From JAXGMV01 sp040772085 (GTDB lineage: Bacteria; Chloroflexota; Anaerolineae; Anaerolineales; Anaerolineaceae): a stretch of DNA of 64,000 nucleotides. Numbering within the stretch: the stretch's first letter is position 1; the number at the start of each line of letters is the position of its first letter. Of this stretch, positions 37,417-46,080 are shown one piece after another. Made by a program: the position numbers and the translations under genes. The stretch is taken from positions 372,001 to 436,000 of the forward strand of contig JAXGYU010000001.1 in assembly GCA_040772085.1 (NCBI GenBank), written 5' to 3'. The notes below the pieces were generated by a model. The model worked only from the letters and a program-made list of their open reading frames with translations. It did no database searches and was not told the DNA's origin.

Positions 37417-37435
37417 GAGCCGGGGTTTCCGGCTC
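37417..37435 (-). other. Leader hairpin of mraZ transcript
   Basis: GAGCCGG and CCGGCTC form a perfect 7-bp stem with a five-base loop within the mraZ leader, between the operator boxes and the gene. No T-run follows on the minus strand (the sequence continues ACACCC), so it is not an evident terminator. It may stabilise the transcript. Confidence 0.45.
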
Positions 37436-37468
37436 CACTTCTTCCCACTTTCTACCACAAGTACCCAC
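37434..37468 (-). promoter_or_regulatory. MraZ operator: four direct repeats with 10-bp period
   Basis: On the minus strand the boxes read GTGGG (37468-37464), GTGGT (37458-37454), GTGGG (37448-37444) and GTGGA (37438-37434). Each lies exactly 10 bp from the next, one helical turn, just downstream of the -10. This is the known MraZ-box arrangement (GTGGG followed by a 5-bp spacer). Boxes 2 and 4 deviate in the fifth base. Binding here would block transcription of the whole cluster. Confidence 0.88.
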
Positions 37469-37497
37469 ATTATAGACATTTATGCGGGAACATGCAA
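37469..37497 (-). promoter_or_regulatory. dcw operon promoter
   Basis: On the minus strand: TTGCAT (37497-37492), a 17-bp spacer and a perfect TATAAT (37474-37469). The first MraZ box begins one base after the -10, so the transcription start falls inside the operator. About 75 bases of leader precede mraZ. Confidence 0.88.
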
Positions 37498-37613
37498 GCA
37501 TTACACAATGTTTTAAGTCACTAATTGAATTATTTAACATTTCTCGTTGAATGAACTCGTCTGATTTGTTTCTGGAAGGCTCCAGGATATAGATTTGGGC
37601 GATTTGCGTTTGT

Positions 37614-37619
37614 TATAAT
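37614..37619 (+). promoter_or_regulatory. -10 hexamer directly before GTG start (possible leaderless mRNA)
   Basis: A perfect TATAAT ends 7 bases before the GTG at 37627. A transcript from it would start at or next to the start codon. I saw no convincing -35 at 16-18 bp, so this is tentative. Confidence 0.4.
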
Positions 37620-37626
37620 TGCCAGC

Positions 37627-39522
37627 GTGGGTCAGAAGAAATCGTTCACGAATCTCTTCAATCTGGTTGCACCGTGGCTGATTGGCCTGATTGTCTGGAC
37701 AGTCATCGTCAGGGGCATGTTCCCGCTGCTCCTGCGCCCGATCAGTCTGCATGCGTTTAGCGGGTTTGCCATCACCGGACCGGTTCTGTTTTTTGCTGTC
37801 CTGGGGGCTTTCTTCCTTCCCGAAAGAGTGAGAAGTTACGTTGTTATTCCCTTGATCACCCTGGCATTCGCATCAGCTCTATCCGGCCTGTACGCGACCA
37901 CAAGCACAAGCACCATCTACATTTCCGGTTTACTGCCTTACAGTGATGCTGCCAGTTATTACTGGGACGCGCTAAATTTGCAATCAGGCCGCCTGTTCTC
38001 AGATTTCGCATCACGTCGCCCGATGTTCGCGACTTTGTTGAGCTTTTTACTCACGATGCTTCAAAATAACTTAATGGCTGTTCAAAGTGCGTTGACACTA
38101 TTGACAACAATTTCGATCATTCTGGCTTCGCTGGAAATTCGCCGGCGTCTGGGCGCTATTGCAGCCAGTTTGTTTGTTGTACTGGTATTGTTCTTCTACC
38201 GTATGTTCATCGGTTCAACGATGACAGAAAACCTCGGTATTCTGCTGGGCTGTCTGGGCTTGGCGATTTTGCTTAATTCCGCGACGCGAAGTTCACACGA
38301 TTACTCATTGTTAGGTCTGGGTTGTCTGACTCTTGGACTGATAGCGCGGGCTGGTCCATTCTTCGCTGTAGCCGGATTGGCTGCCTGGTTTGCGATGGCT
38401 TTTTATAAAAAGAATTGGTTACACCGCGGCTTGGGTTTGCTATTGGCATTGACTCTTGTCGCGACCGCGTTTGGTATCAACAAGGTGATTGGGCTGCAAA
38501 CGAATTCGCCCGGCGGTGTTGCATTTGCAAATTTCTCATACTCGCTATATGGACTTAGTGTAGGCGGTGAACGGTGGGATGTAGTTTTTGCAGATCACCC
38601 GGAATTGAATAGCTTTGATGTAGTAGATCGGACAGCACTGGTTTACCGCTATGTGCTGGAGAATGTGTCTAGTCACCCTGAACTCCTTATAAAGGGGATT
38701 ATCAGGCAGTATGGATATCTTTTCTCACCCACATGGTACAACATGTTCGGCTATGTGCACACCGAAAATCCATCAGTGAGGTTGGCTGCACAGTATAGTT
38801 TGATGCTTTTATCGCTGCTTGGTATCATCATTGCCATTAAAAGAAGAAATAATCCTATTGAGTCGATGCTGCTTCTGCTGTGGCTTGGCATTTTACTTTC
38901 TGTCCCATTTGTCCCACCAGTAGACACAAACCGCATGAGAGCCTACGCGACAGTTATTCCTTATCTGGCGTTAATGCCCGGCATAGGACTGAATTGGTTG
39001 ATGAGTAGACTGCCAATTATTGGGCGTTTTGACAATCGGATAGAGCAAAAAGGTTCAGCACCTATAGGCGCAACAGTATTCCTATCACTCATCGTAACGG
39101 TACTTCTGATATCTCCCAGTTATATTAAATTACAAAGACCTGACCTTTCTCTCCTAAATCCAAATTGTGAGAATGGTTCCAAGCCATTTGTCATGAGGGT
39201 TCCCGACGGCAGCTTTGTCAATATCCGGAAAGAAAGTGATTTTTTCCTTGATCGAACACCACAAGTTCATGCTGGACGGTTTCGCCAGCAAATGCACAGC
39301 ATGCCCTTCATGGATGCGGTCCAGGCATTTGAAACTCTGGAATCTCCGTTAATTCTCACAACCGGGGCAGATATCCTTACTGGCAATGTAGCCTGGCTGA
39401 CTATCCCGGTCGATGGTTTTGTACCTTCAGAGAAACCTGTTGTCTTCTGCGGTCAGTGGGAAACCCGAAGTGAGACAATGGGCAGCGCATTCTTCAACAT
39501 CAACTATATTTTGAACAATTGA
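37627..39522 (+). CDS. Polytopic membrane protein, GT-C glycosyltransferase-like
   Basis: 631 residues with about 11 hydrophobic helices in the first 500 residues, then a soluble C-terminal domain. The layout resembles dolichyl-phosphomannose-type GT-C transferases (PMT/ArnT superfamily): an early acidic loop (LLPYSDAASYYWDALNL near residue 100, with Asp likely catalytic) and a large C-terminal extracytoplasmic part. Specific function unknown. It starts with GTG at 37627 without a ribosome site. The second half is AT-richer than its neighbours (many ttt, att and tta codons), so it may have been acquired. It is divergent from mraZ. Confidence 0.6.
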   Translation: MGQKKSFTNLFNLVAPWLIGLIVWTVIVRGMFPLLLRPISLHAFSGFAITGPVLFFAVLGAFFLPERVRSYVVIPLITLAFASALSGLYATTSTSTIYISGLLPYSDAASYYWDALNLQSGRLFSDFASRRPMFATLLSFLLTMLQNNLMAVQSALTLLTTISIILASLEIRRRLGAIAASLFVVLVLFFYRMFIGSTMTENLGILLGCLGLAILLNSATRSSHDYSLLGLGCLTLGLIARAGPFFAVAGLAAWFAMAFYKKNWLHRGLGLLLALTLVATAFGINKVIGLQTNSPGGVAFANFSYSLYGLSVGGERWDVVFADHPELNSFDVVDRTALVYRYVLENVSSHPELLIKGIIRQYGYLFSPTWYNMFGYVHTENPSVRLAAQYSLMLLSLLGIIIAIKRRNNPIESMLLLLWLGILLSVPFVPPVDTNRMRAYATVIPYLALMPGIGLNWLMSRLPIIGRFDNRIEQKGSAPIGATVFLSLIVTVLLISPSYIKLQRPDLSLLNPNCENGSKPFVMRVPDGSFVNIRKESDFFLDRTPQVHAGRFRQQMHSMPFMDAVQAFETLESPLILTTGADILTGNVAWLTIPVDGFVPSEKPVVFCGQWETRSETMGSAFFNINYILNN

Positions 39523-39528
39523 GATAAC

Positions 39529-41067
39529 CTAAATCAGCATCGTCTTGGGGCGATACTGCAGGGCTTCAGCCAGGTGCCCCGTTTGGATCTCCGCGCTGCC
39601 GGCAAGGTCGGCGATCGTCCGCGCCAGTTTGAGGATGCGATGATACGCGCGGGCGGAGAGCTGCATCTGCGACATGGCTGCTTTCATCAGCGTGTTCCCG
39701 GCTTGATCCAGCGTGCAATACAGCCGTACTTCGGCTGGGCGCATATCAGCATTATTCATGATCTGCTTGCCAATCACCAGACTATCCTGCTTGAAACGCT
39801 CGACCTGAATCGCACGCGCTGCTTCGACCCGCGCGCGAATCGCCCCGGACCCCTCACCAGTCTTACGCTCACTCAACTTCTCATAATCTATGCGAGGGAC
39901 CTCGACGTGAATGTCGATACGATCCAGCAGCGGCCCTGATATCCGATGCTGATAGCGGGTGATGACCGAATTGGAGCAGGTGCAGGCTTTGACCGGGTCA
40001 CCGTAAAAGCCGCAAGGGCAGGGGTTCATTGCGGCCACAAGCTGAAAATTGGCGGGAAAGGTTGAGGAGCTTTTGGCACGGCTAATGGTGACAACTTTGT
40101 CTTCGATTGGCTGTCTGAGGACTTCCAAAACGCGCTGACCGAATTCCGGCAATTCATCGAGAAAGAGCACGCCGCGATGTGCCAGCGAAACCTCACCAGG
40201 TCGCGGCCAGTTTCCGCCGCCAACCAGTCCGGCATGAGAAATGGTGTGATGCGGTGCGCGGAAAGGACGCTGGTTGATGAGCGGTGTGTGCGCTGCCAGT
40301 TGGTCGGCGACTGAATAAATGCGCGTGACATCCAGCGCCTCATCGATGGTCATGGAAGGCAGGATCGAGGGCAGGGCGCGCGCGAGCAGGGTCTTGCCGG
40401 AGCCGGGCGGTCCGACGAACAATACGTTGTGTCCACCGGCAGCCGCAACCTCGAGCGCGCGTTTGGCGTGCTCCTGACCTTTGATCTCCTGGAAGTCGGT
40501 CTCGACGCCCGCTGGCAGCGTTTCGTAGTCCGGGCTGACGATGGGTGGAAGCGGCGTCTTACCCGTCAGATGATCGACGATCGCGTTGAGTGAATCGACC
40601 GGGATGACGCTGATATCCGGTATCAGAGCGGCTTCCGACGCGTCCACAGCCGGCACAACCACATGCCTGAAGCCTTCCTGGCGGGCGAGAGCCGCCATCG
40701 GCAGCACGCCGCGCACATGCCGCACGCTGCCATCCAGCGATAGCTCGCCAATCACTAATGTCTCGGCGAACACCTCCTGTGGTATCTGCCCGCTGGCAAC
40801 CAGCACCCCTAAAGCGATCGGCAGGTCATACGAAGGACCTTCTTTCGGAACAGAGGCTGGCGCGAGATTGACTGTAACTTTTTTTCGGGGATAAGTAAAG
40901 CCGGCATTCTTGATCGCCGAGCGCACACGTTCGCGGCTTTCCTGCACGGCTGTATCCGGCAGCCCGACGATGATCATCTTTGGCAGACCCTGCGATGAAT
41001 CAACCTCCACCTCAACAATGACGCCATCAAGACCGATGACTGCGCAGGAGAAGATGCGGGCTAGCAT
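39529..41067 (-). CDS. comM: ComM/YifB-family Mg-chelatase-like AAA ATPase
   Basis: 512 residues. An N-terminal Lon-protease-like domain (ATVNLAPAxxxKEG-type: VTVNLAPASVPKEGPSYDLP near 70) is followed by an AAA module with P-loop GPPGSGKTLLARALP near residue 220, Walker B GVLFLDELPEFG near 300 and a zinc-like CPCGFYGDPVKACTCS near 350. ComM is a hexameric helicase that promotes branch migration during natural transformation. Four cysteines in that insert are conserved in the family. It converges with the GT-C-like gene with six bases between. Confidence 0.93.
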   Translation of the reverse strand: MLARIFSCAVIGLDGVIVEVEVDSSQGLPKMIIVGLPDTAVQESRERVRSAIKNAGFTYPRKKVTVNLAPASVPKEGPSYDLPIALGVLVASGQIPQEVFAETLVIGELSLDGSVRHVRGVLPMAALARQEGFRHVVVPAVDASEAALIPDISVIPVDSLNAIVDHLTGKTPLPPIVSPDYETLPAGVETDFQEIKGQEHAKRALEVAAAGGHNVLFVGPPGSGKTLLARALPSILPSMTIDEALDVTRIYSVADQLAAHTPLINQRPFRAPHHTISHAGLVGGGNWPRPGEVSLAHRGVLFLDELPEFGQRVLEVLRQPIEDKVVTISRAKSSSTFPANFQLVAAMNPCPCGFYGDPVKACTCSNSVITRYQHRISGPLLDRIDIHVEVPRIDYEKLSERKTGEGSGAIRARVEAARAIQVERFKQDSLVIGKQIMNNADMRPAEVRLYCTLDQAGNTLMKAAMSQMQLSARAYHRILKLARTIADLAGSAEIQTGHLAEALQYRPKTMLI

Positions 41068-41102
41068 GGAAATAGTTTAGATGAAGGCGGGAATGTTGTC
41101 AA

Positions 41103-41132
41103 TTGGAAGACGCGAGCAAGAATTGCTATAAT
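41103..41132 (+). promoter_or_regulatory. Promoter of phosphopentomutase
   Basis: TTGGAA (41103-41108), an 18-bp spacer and an extended -10 TGCTATAAT (TATAAT at 41127-41132). The ribosome site GAGGTGA follows 9 bp later, just before the ATG at 41151. Confidence 0.7.
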
Positions 41133-41150
41133 GACCGCACGAGGTGAACC

Positions 41151-42326
41151 ATGAATATCAATCGGGTGACAATCATAGTTCTGGACGGTGTTGGCGCTGG
41201 TGAAGCACCGGACGCTGCGGCGTATGGTGATGCCGGCAGCAACTCCCTGGGCAACACCGCCACTGCCGTTGGCGGTTTGCGTCTGCCAAACCTTGAACAA
41301 CTGGGCTTCGGCTGTATCACGCCGATGCTGGGGGTCAAATGCAGCCCGGACGCGCGCGGCGCGTTTGGTTTGTTGCAACCGCTTTCTGCCGGCAAGGATA
41401 CGGTCATAGGCCACTGGGAGATGATGGGTATCCACCTCGCCAAGCCGCTGCCGACTTATCCTAATGGATTTCCACCCGATCTGATGGCAGAATTTGAAAA
41501 AAGAATTGGACGCAAGACCCTGGGGAATTATCCTGCATCCGGTACAGAGATCATCAAGGAATTGGGTGAGGAACATATGCGCACCGGTTCACCGATTGTT
41601 TATACCTCAGCTGATTCTGTCTTTCAGGTTGCCGCTCATGAAGAGATCATTCCGATCGATGAGCTATACCGCATCTGTCTGATTGCGCGCGACCTGCTGA
41701 AAGGGGAACACGCTGTCGGTCGGGTCATCGCGCGGCCCTTCCTCGGTCAGGATGCCGGAACTTTCAAGCGCACGGACCGCCGGCGCGATTATCCGCTGCT
41801 GCCGCCCACACCGACCGTGATGGACAAGCTGATCGATGCCGGCAAAGAGGTTTGGTCCATCGGCAAGATCGATGACATTTTTGGGCACAAGGGCATCAGC
41901 CACAAGCAGCACACGCTCGATAATGACGAGAGCAGCCAAGCCGTGATTGACACGCTGGCTGAAGATTTTGAAGGCTTGATTTTTGCCAACCTGATCGAGT
42001 TTGACATGATCTATGGTCACCGTAACGACGCCCGCGGGTATGCCAGCGCGCTGGAGCGGTTTGACACGTTTGTGCCGGGTATCTTCAAGGCGATGAAGCC
42101 GGGTGATATCGCCATTATTACAGGCGACCATGGCGTTGATCCGACGACCGAATCGACCGATCATTCGCGTGAATATGTCCCATTGCTGGTTTTCGCGCCG
42201 TCGATTGATCATGTGATACGGATAGGTACACGCGGGTCCTTTGCAGATATCGGCGCGACGATTTCTGACATCTTCGCGCTCGAGCCGCCGCTGATCGGCA
42301 AATCATTCCTGGATTTATTGCAGTAG
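41151..42326 (+). CDS. deoB: Phosphopentomutase
   Basis: Manganese enzyme of the alkaline-phosphatase superfamily that interconverts (deoxy)ribose 1- and 5-phosphate, linking phosphorylase products to the pentose pathway. It has 391 residues. TIIVLDGVGAGEAPDA at the N-terminus supplies metal-binding Asp; GHWEMMG near residue 86 contains the nucleophile region; and ITGDHGVDPTTESTDHSREY near 322 supplies the Asp and His ligands. It has its own promoter and lies apart from the phosphorylases in this window. Confidence 0.96.
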   Translation: MNINRVTIIVLDGVGAGEAPDAAAYGDAGSNSLGNTATAVGGLRLPNLEQLGFGCITPMLGVKCSPDARGAFGLLQPLSAGKDTVIGHWEMMGIHLAKPLPTYPNGFPPDLMAEFEKRIGRKTLGNYPASGTEIIKELGEEHMRTGSPIVYTSADSVFQVAAHEEIIPIDELYRICLIARDLLKGEHAVGRVIARPFLGQDAGTFKRTDRRRDYPLLPPTPTVMDKLIDAGKEVWSIGKIDDIFGHKGISHKQHTLDNDESSQAVIDTLAEDFEGLIFANLIEFDMIYGHRNDARGYASALERFDTFVPGIFKAMKPGDIAIITGDHGVDPTTESTDHSREYVPLLVFAPSIDHVIRIGTRGSFADIGATISDIFALEPPLIGKSFLDLLQ

Positions 42327-42333
42327 CTTTTTA

Positions 42334-42975
42334 CTAACCGCGGCGGATGCCTGCCAGATAAGCAGCTAATTTTACATATTCCAGCGCGGTCACCCGCCAG
42401 CCTTCCAGGCTGTGCCACCAGGTCTTTGAGGTGTACCAGTTATCCCGCAGCGGATAGACGCTGACCTTGATATCGCTGCCGGCAAACATCTTGTTGAAGA
42501 TCAACCGGGTGCGGTAGCTGTGTGATGGATCAGTGACGACAATAACGGAATTCAAGCCTAGTGTTTTGAGCGTGTTTTTCGCCGCTGATGCTTCTTCCCA
42601 GGTCGAAACGACAACGCGGCTGGTGAGCTTGATAGCGCTGTTCGGCACGCCGAGACGTGTTGCTTCAAACTTGACGATATCCGAGTACTTGCCGAAATCG
42701 TCAAGGACCTCACCGGTGTCGGTCAGGATGACGTAGTTGACGTACTTATCCTTATAAAGCTGGGCAGCGCCTTCCAGGCGGTCAATGCCGCCGCCGCTGA
42801 GCACCAGCGCCGCGTCAGCTTTTTCAAGTGGGTCAGAGTGGATGAGGATGCCGCCGGCTGCCCGCAGGGTCAGCTCAATCCCGATAAGGCTGATCAGAAT
42901 CAAGCCGACCATGACTGGTAAATAATAGCGTTTCAATTTGTCCGCAGGTTTACGCTGCGGGCGCCGTGCGTTCAT
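42334..42975 (-). CDS. YdcF-like (DUF218) membrane-anchored protein
   Basis: 213 residues from the ATG at 42975. A basic N-terminus (MNARRPQRKP) and one membrane helix (about 20-40) precede the DUF218 domain, which has DAALVLSGGGIDRLEGAAQLY (near 53; the acidic start and glycine loop are typical) and VVVSTWEEASAAKNTL with the conserved Glu. SVIVVTDPSHSYRTRLIFNK is the next family motif. Members include SanA and ElyC, linked to envelope and carrier-lipid homeostasis. The biochemical activity is unknown. It converges with deoB, seven bases apart. Confidence 0.78.
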   Translation of the reverse strand: MNARRPQRKPADKLKRYYLPVMVGLILISLIGIELTLRAAGGILIHSDPLEKADAALVLSGGGIDRLEGAAQLYKDKYVNYVILTDTGEVLDDFGKYSDIVKFEATRLGVPNSAIKLTSRVVVSTWEEASAAKNTLKTLGLNSVIVVTDPSHSYRTRLIFNKMFAGSDIKVSVYPLRDNWYTSKTWWHSLEGWRVTALEYVKLAAYLAGIRRG

Positions 42976-42996
42976 TTGTACCAATAGTCTCTAATC

Positions 42997-44154
42997 TTAA
43001 CGGCTCGCGAGTGCTTTCTTCATTCGGTTAATGCCTTCATCCAGCATCGCACGCGGGCAGCCGAAGTTCATGCGCACCCAGCCTTCGCCGGGCTTCGCGA
43101 AGCGTGCGCCGTCATTCATGCCTACGCGACCTTTTTCGATGAAGAATTCTGATGGCTTGCCTGGCAATCCCGCTTCGCGGCAATCGAGCCACGCCAGGTA
43201 GGTACCCTCAGGCAAGCCCATTTTTATGCCGGGCAATTCGCCGGATTGGATTATGTTGTACAGGTAATCGCGGTTGCCCTGGAGATAAACCATCAACTGG
43301 TCAAGCCAGTCCCAACCCAGTTCATAGCAAGCCTGCATCGCGGTCCTGCCCAATACATTCACACCGGCCAGCAAGCCGCCGCCCGCGTGTTCAATCTTTT
43401 CGCGCAATTCTTTGTTTTGCACCACCATGAATGAAGCGTCCAGCCCGGCGACATTGAAAGTCTTGCTCGGCGCCATCAGCGTGGCAGTAATCGCGCTGAT
43501 CTCGGGGCTGAGCGAGGCGATCGGCAGGTGTTTATGACCGGGATAGATCAGGTCGCAATGGATCTCGTCTGAACAGATCAGCACGCCTTTGCGCAAGCAG
43601 ATCTCAGCCAGCTTTTCAAGTTCAGGCCTGGTAAACACACGCCCGGTCGGGTTGTGCGGATTGCATAGGATGAACAGTTTTGTCTCCGGTTTGATGGAAG
43701 CTTCAAAGGCATCGTAGTCGATGCTGAAGTTGTAATTGCCGTCACGCGTCAGCTCGTGCTCATGCTGAATCAGATGGACGTTGTTGGCAACCTGCAGGAA
43801 CGGCGGGTAAGCGGGGGTCTGGATCAGCACGCCGTCACCGGGCTGGCAAACGCCGTGCGAAACCAGGTTGAACGCGTTCACCACACCCGGCAGAAACACA
43901 ACTTCTTCCGGTTGAACCTTCCAGCCGTGGCGCTTTTCCAGCCAGGCGACAATCGATTCGCGCAAGACCTGCGTATCCGTCGGATAGCCGAATACCGCGT
44001 GATTGACCCTTTCATGCAGCGCGTGGACTACCTCAGGCGGCGAGGCAAAATCCATGTCCGCTATCCACATCGGCAATACGTCGGGTGCGTAGAAATGCCA
44101 TTTAACAGCCTCAGTCTTTTGCCGGTCAATGATTGTATCGAAGTCGTATTTCAT
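42997..44154 (-). CDS. PatB/MalY-type PLP aminotransferase-fold C-S lyase
   Basis: Fold-type I PLP enzyme of 385 residues. The N-terminus KWHFYAPDVLPMWIADMDFA and NHAVFGYPT are hallmarks of the MalY/PatB branch, whose members cleave cystathionine or cysteine conjugates. PLP lysine in MAPSKTFNVAGLDASF near residue 231; LFILCNPHNPTGRVF near 161 and LICSDEIHCDLIYPG near 193 supply the cofactor contacts. The C-terminal RMNFGCPRAMLDEGINRM carries the substrate-carboxylate arginine. Cystathionine beta-lyase activity is likely but not certain. Confidence 0.87.
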   Translation of the reverse strand: MKYDFDTIIDRQKTEAVKWHFYAPDVLPMWIADMDFASPPEVVHALHERVNHAVFGYPTDTQVLRESIVAWLEKRHGWKVQPEEVVFLPGVVNAFNLVSHGVCQPGDGVLIQTPAYPPFLQVANNVHLIQHEHELTRDGNYNFSIDYDAFEASIKPETKLFILCNPHNPTGRVFTRPELEKLAEICLRKGVLICSDEIHCDLIYPGHKHLPIASLSPEISAITATLMAPSKTFNVAGLDASFMVVQNKELREKIEHAGGGLLAGVNVLGRTAMQACYELGWDWLDQLMVYLQGNRDYLYNIIQSGELPGIKMGLPEGTYLAWLDCREAGLPGKPSEFFIEKGRVGMNDGARFAKPGEGWVRMNFGCPRAMLDEGINRMKKALASR

Positions 44155-44239
44155 CCTGATGGAAGTCCTTTCACGGTGTAGGTTGTATTCCTAATTATAT
44201 TACCCATCGTCAGCCATCAAGTCTGGCACCTGCCTGAAT

Positions 44240-44245
44240 TATAAT
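44240..44245 (+). promoter_or_regulatory. -10 hexamer of methyltransferase operon
   Basis: Perfect TATAAT, 16 bp before the first in-frame ATG of the RlmI-like gene at 44262. No -35 of good quality was seen. Confidence 0.45.
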
Positions 44246-44261
44246 AACCGCTGAATTCAGG

Positions 44262-45170
44262 ATGAAGGCAATGACCCAAACCACACTTGACCTCACGTAC
44301 AAGTTCTCTTCCCTTCCAGAATGGAATGATTATGCCCTGCTGGATTCTGGTGATGGTGAGCGTCTGGAACGCTTCGGCAAGTACATGCTCGTAAGGCCGG
44401 AGGCAGAGGCAATCTGGGAGAAATCGCAGCCGCAATCTTTATGGGAGACAACCGCTGCCCGTTTTGTTCCATCGAATGAACCGAATGGCGGACACTGGGA
44501 GAAAACCAGTAAGATGCCGGACCAGTGGGAGATCAGCTTCCGCAACCTCAGGTTCAAGCTGCAGCTCGGCGGCTCAAAACAGATAGGCATTTTCCCTGAG
44601 CAGGCTGGCCAGTGGGAGTTGCTGCACGAACTGGTTCAAACAGCGGAGAAACCGGTCAAAGTGCTTAATCTCTTTGGCTACACAGGCGCCGCGTCGCTGA
44701 TGGTCGCGGCAGCAGGAGCCTCGGTGACCCATGTCGACTCGTCGCGTAAGGCGATCGACTGGGGCAAGGAGAATCAGACCCTCTCGGGAGTTGACAACAC
44801 GAAAATTCGCTGGATCGTCGATGACGCGCTGAAGTTCGTCAAACGCGAGAGCAACCGCGGCGCGCAATACAACGGCATCATCATGGATCCGCCGAAATTT
44901 GGCCGAGGTCCGAAAGGTGAAGTCTGGGAGTTTTACAAATGGCTGCCAATGCTGTTCCAGAATATCGCGCGCATCCTTTCACCTGAGCCATTGTTTTATC
45001 TGACGACCGCCTACGCCGTCAAGGCATCAGCGCTCACACTTCGTCAGGGGATGCAAGAAACACTGACCAGTCGGGGCGGTTCATATCAGGCAGGGGAGAC
45101 CATTTTGCAGGAACAAAACACGGGCAGACTGCTTTCGACATCCGTCTATTGCCTGTGGACAGCTTCCTAG
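44262..45170 (+). CDS. RlmI-like SAM-dependent methyltransferase
   Basis: 302 residues, resembling the catalytic domain of the 23S rRNA m5C methyltransferase RlmI family (without a PUA domain). Motif I VLNLFGYTGAASLMVAAAGA near residue 134; VDSSRKAIDWGKEN near 157, and the catalytic-loop type motif MDPPKFGRGPKGEVWEF near 207 (DPPxF). Target RNA is unknown. Two starts are possible: 44262, close to the promoter, or ATG at 44271 with AAGG upstream. It forms an operon with proC, 11 bp downstream. Confidence 0.83.
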   Translation: MKAMTQTTLDLTYKFSSLPEWNDYALLDSGDGERLERFGKYMLVRPEAEAIWEKSQPQSLWETTAARFVPSNEPNGGHWEKTSKMPDQWEISFRNLRFKLQLGGSKQIGIFPEQAGQWELLHELVQTAEKPVKVLNLFGYTGAASLMVAAAGASVTHVDSSRKAIDWGKENQTLSGVDNTKIRWIVDDALKFVKRESNRGAQYNGIIMDPPKFGRGPKGEVWEFYKWLPMLFQNIARILSPEPLFYLTTAYAVKASALTLRQGMQETLTSRGGSYQAGETILQEQNTGRLLSTSVYCLWTAS

Positions 45171-45181
45171 AGGAGTTCCGG

Positions 45182-46018
45182 TTGAGCAAAGGGATCAGCA
45201 TCATTGGCCCCGGCATTATGGGGGAGGCCATCGTTGCCGGCTTATTACGAAATCAGTTGCGCCAGGCAAATCTGGTGACCGCGGCGGGACCGCTGGCTGA
45301 ACGCAACCGCAAGCTGAAAACTACCTACGGCATTCATGTCACGACCGACAATAGCAAAGCGGTCAGGCAGGCTGAAGCGGTGATCTTGGCAGTCAAGCCA
45401 CAGCAATTGGACGCGGTCTTCAATGTCCTCGCAGGCAAGCTGCATCCGGACGCGCTGGTAATCTCGATCATCGCCGGCGCAAGCATCGCAAAAATTCAGG
45501 GCGGCTTACAACATCAGGCAGTCGTCCGGTCGATGCCAAACGCGGCTGCCAGGATCGGCGAGAGTATCACCGTCTGGTGCGCCAGCAACGCGGTGACAGC
45601 AGAACAGTTCCAGCTCGCCCGCGAGGTACTGCGCGCGATCGGGCAGGAGATCTTCGTTGAGGACGAAAAGTATCTCGACATGTCGACCGCAGTTTCCGGC
45701 ACCGGCCCCGCCTACGCCTTCCTGTTCATGGAAGCCATGATCGATGCCGGCGTGCATCTGGGGTTCCCGCGCAGGATTTCCGAGGAACTGGTCGTCCAGA
45801 CGCTCAAGGGCGCGGTGGCGTATTACCTGGAGAAGCATGAACATCCAGCCGCACTCCGTAATGACATCACGTCGCCGGCCGGCACTTCTGCCGCGGCGTT
45901 GTACTATCTGGAAAAAGCTGGATTTCGCACCGCGATCTCGCGAGCCGTCTGGGCTGCCTATGAACGCTCGCGTGAGCTTGGCGCGGGCAAATCACAGAGC
46001 GACCCCGAGAAGAATTGA
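45182..46018 (+). CDS. proC: Pyrroline-5-carboxylate reductase
   Basis: NADPH-dependent last step of proline synthesis, 278 residues. I chose the TTG at 45182: GAGGAG lies six bases upstream, just after the stop of the preceding gene, and the frame further upstream lies in that gene. Dinucleotide-binding loop ISIIGPGIMGEAIVAGLL, then VVRSMPNAAARIGES near 112 and SGTGPAYAFLFMEAM near 173, and DITSPAGTSAAALYYLEKAG near 232 (the P5CR signature). The TTG start could lower expression. Confidence 0.94.
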   Translation: MSKGISIIGPGIMGEAIVAGLLRNQLRQANLVTAAGPLAERNRKLKTTYGIHVTTDNSKAVRQAEAVILAVKPQQLDAVFNVLAGKLHPDALVISIIAGASIAKIQGGLQHQAVVRSMPNAAARIGESITVWCASNAVTAEQFQLAREVLRAIGQEIFVEDEKYLDMSTAVSGTGPAYAFLFMEAMIDAGVHLGFPRRISEELVVQTLKGAVAYYLEKHEHPAALRNDITSPAGTSAAALYYLEKAGFRTAISRAVWAAYERSRELGAGKSQSDPEKN

Positions 46019-46080
46019 AGTCCCGCGCACGGCCATGTTAAAATAGAAATATCATTGACTGCTGAAAGCGTAGTATAGCC

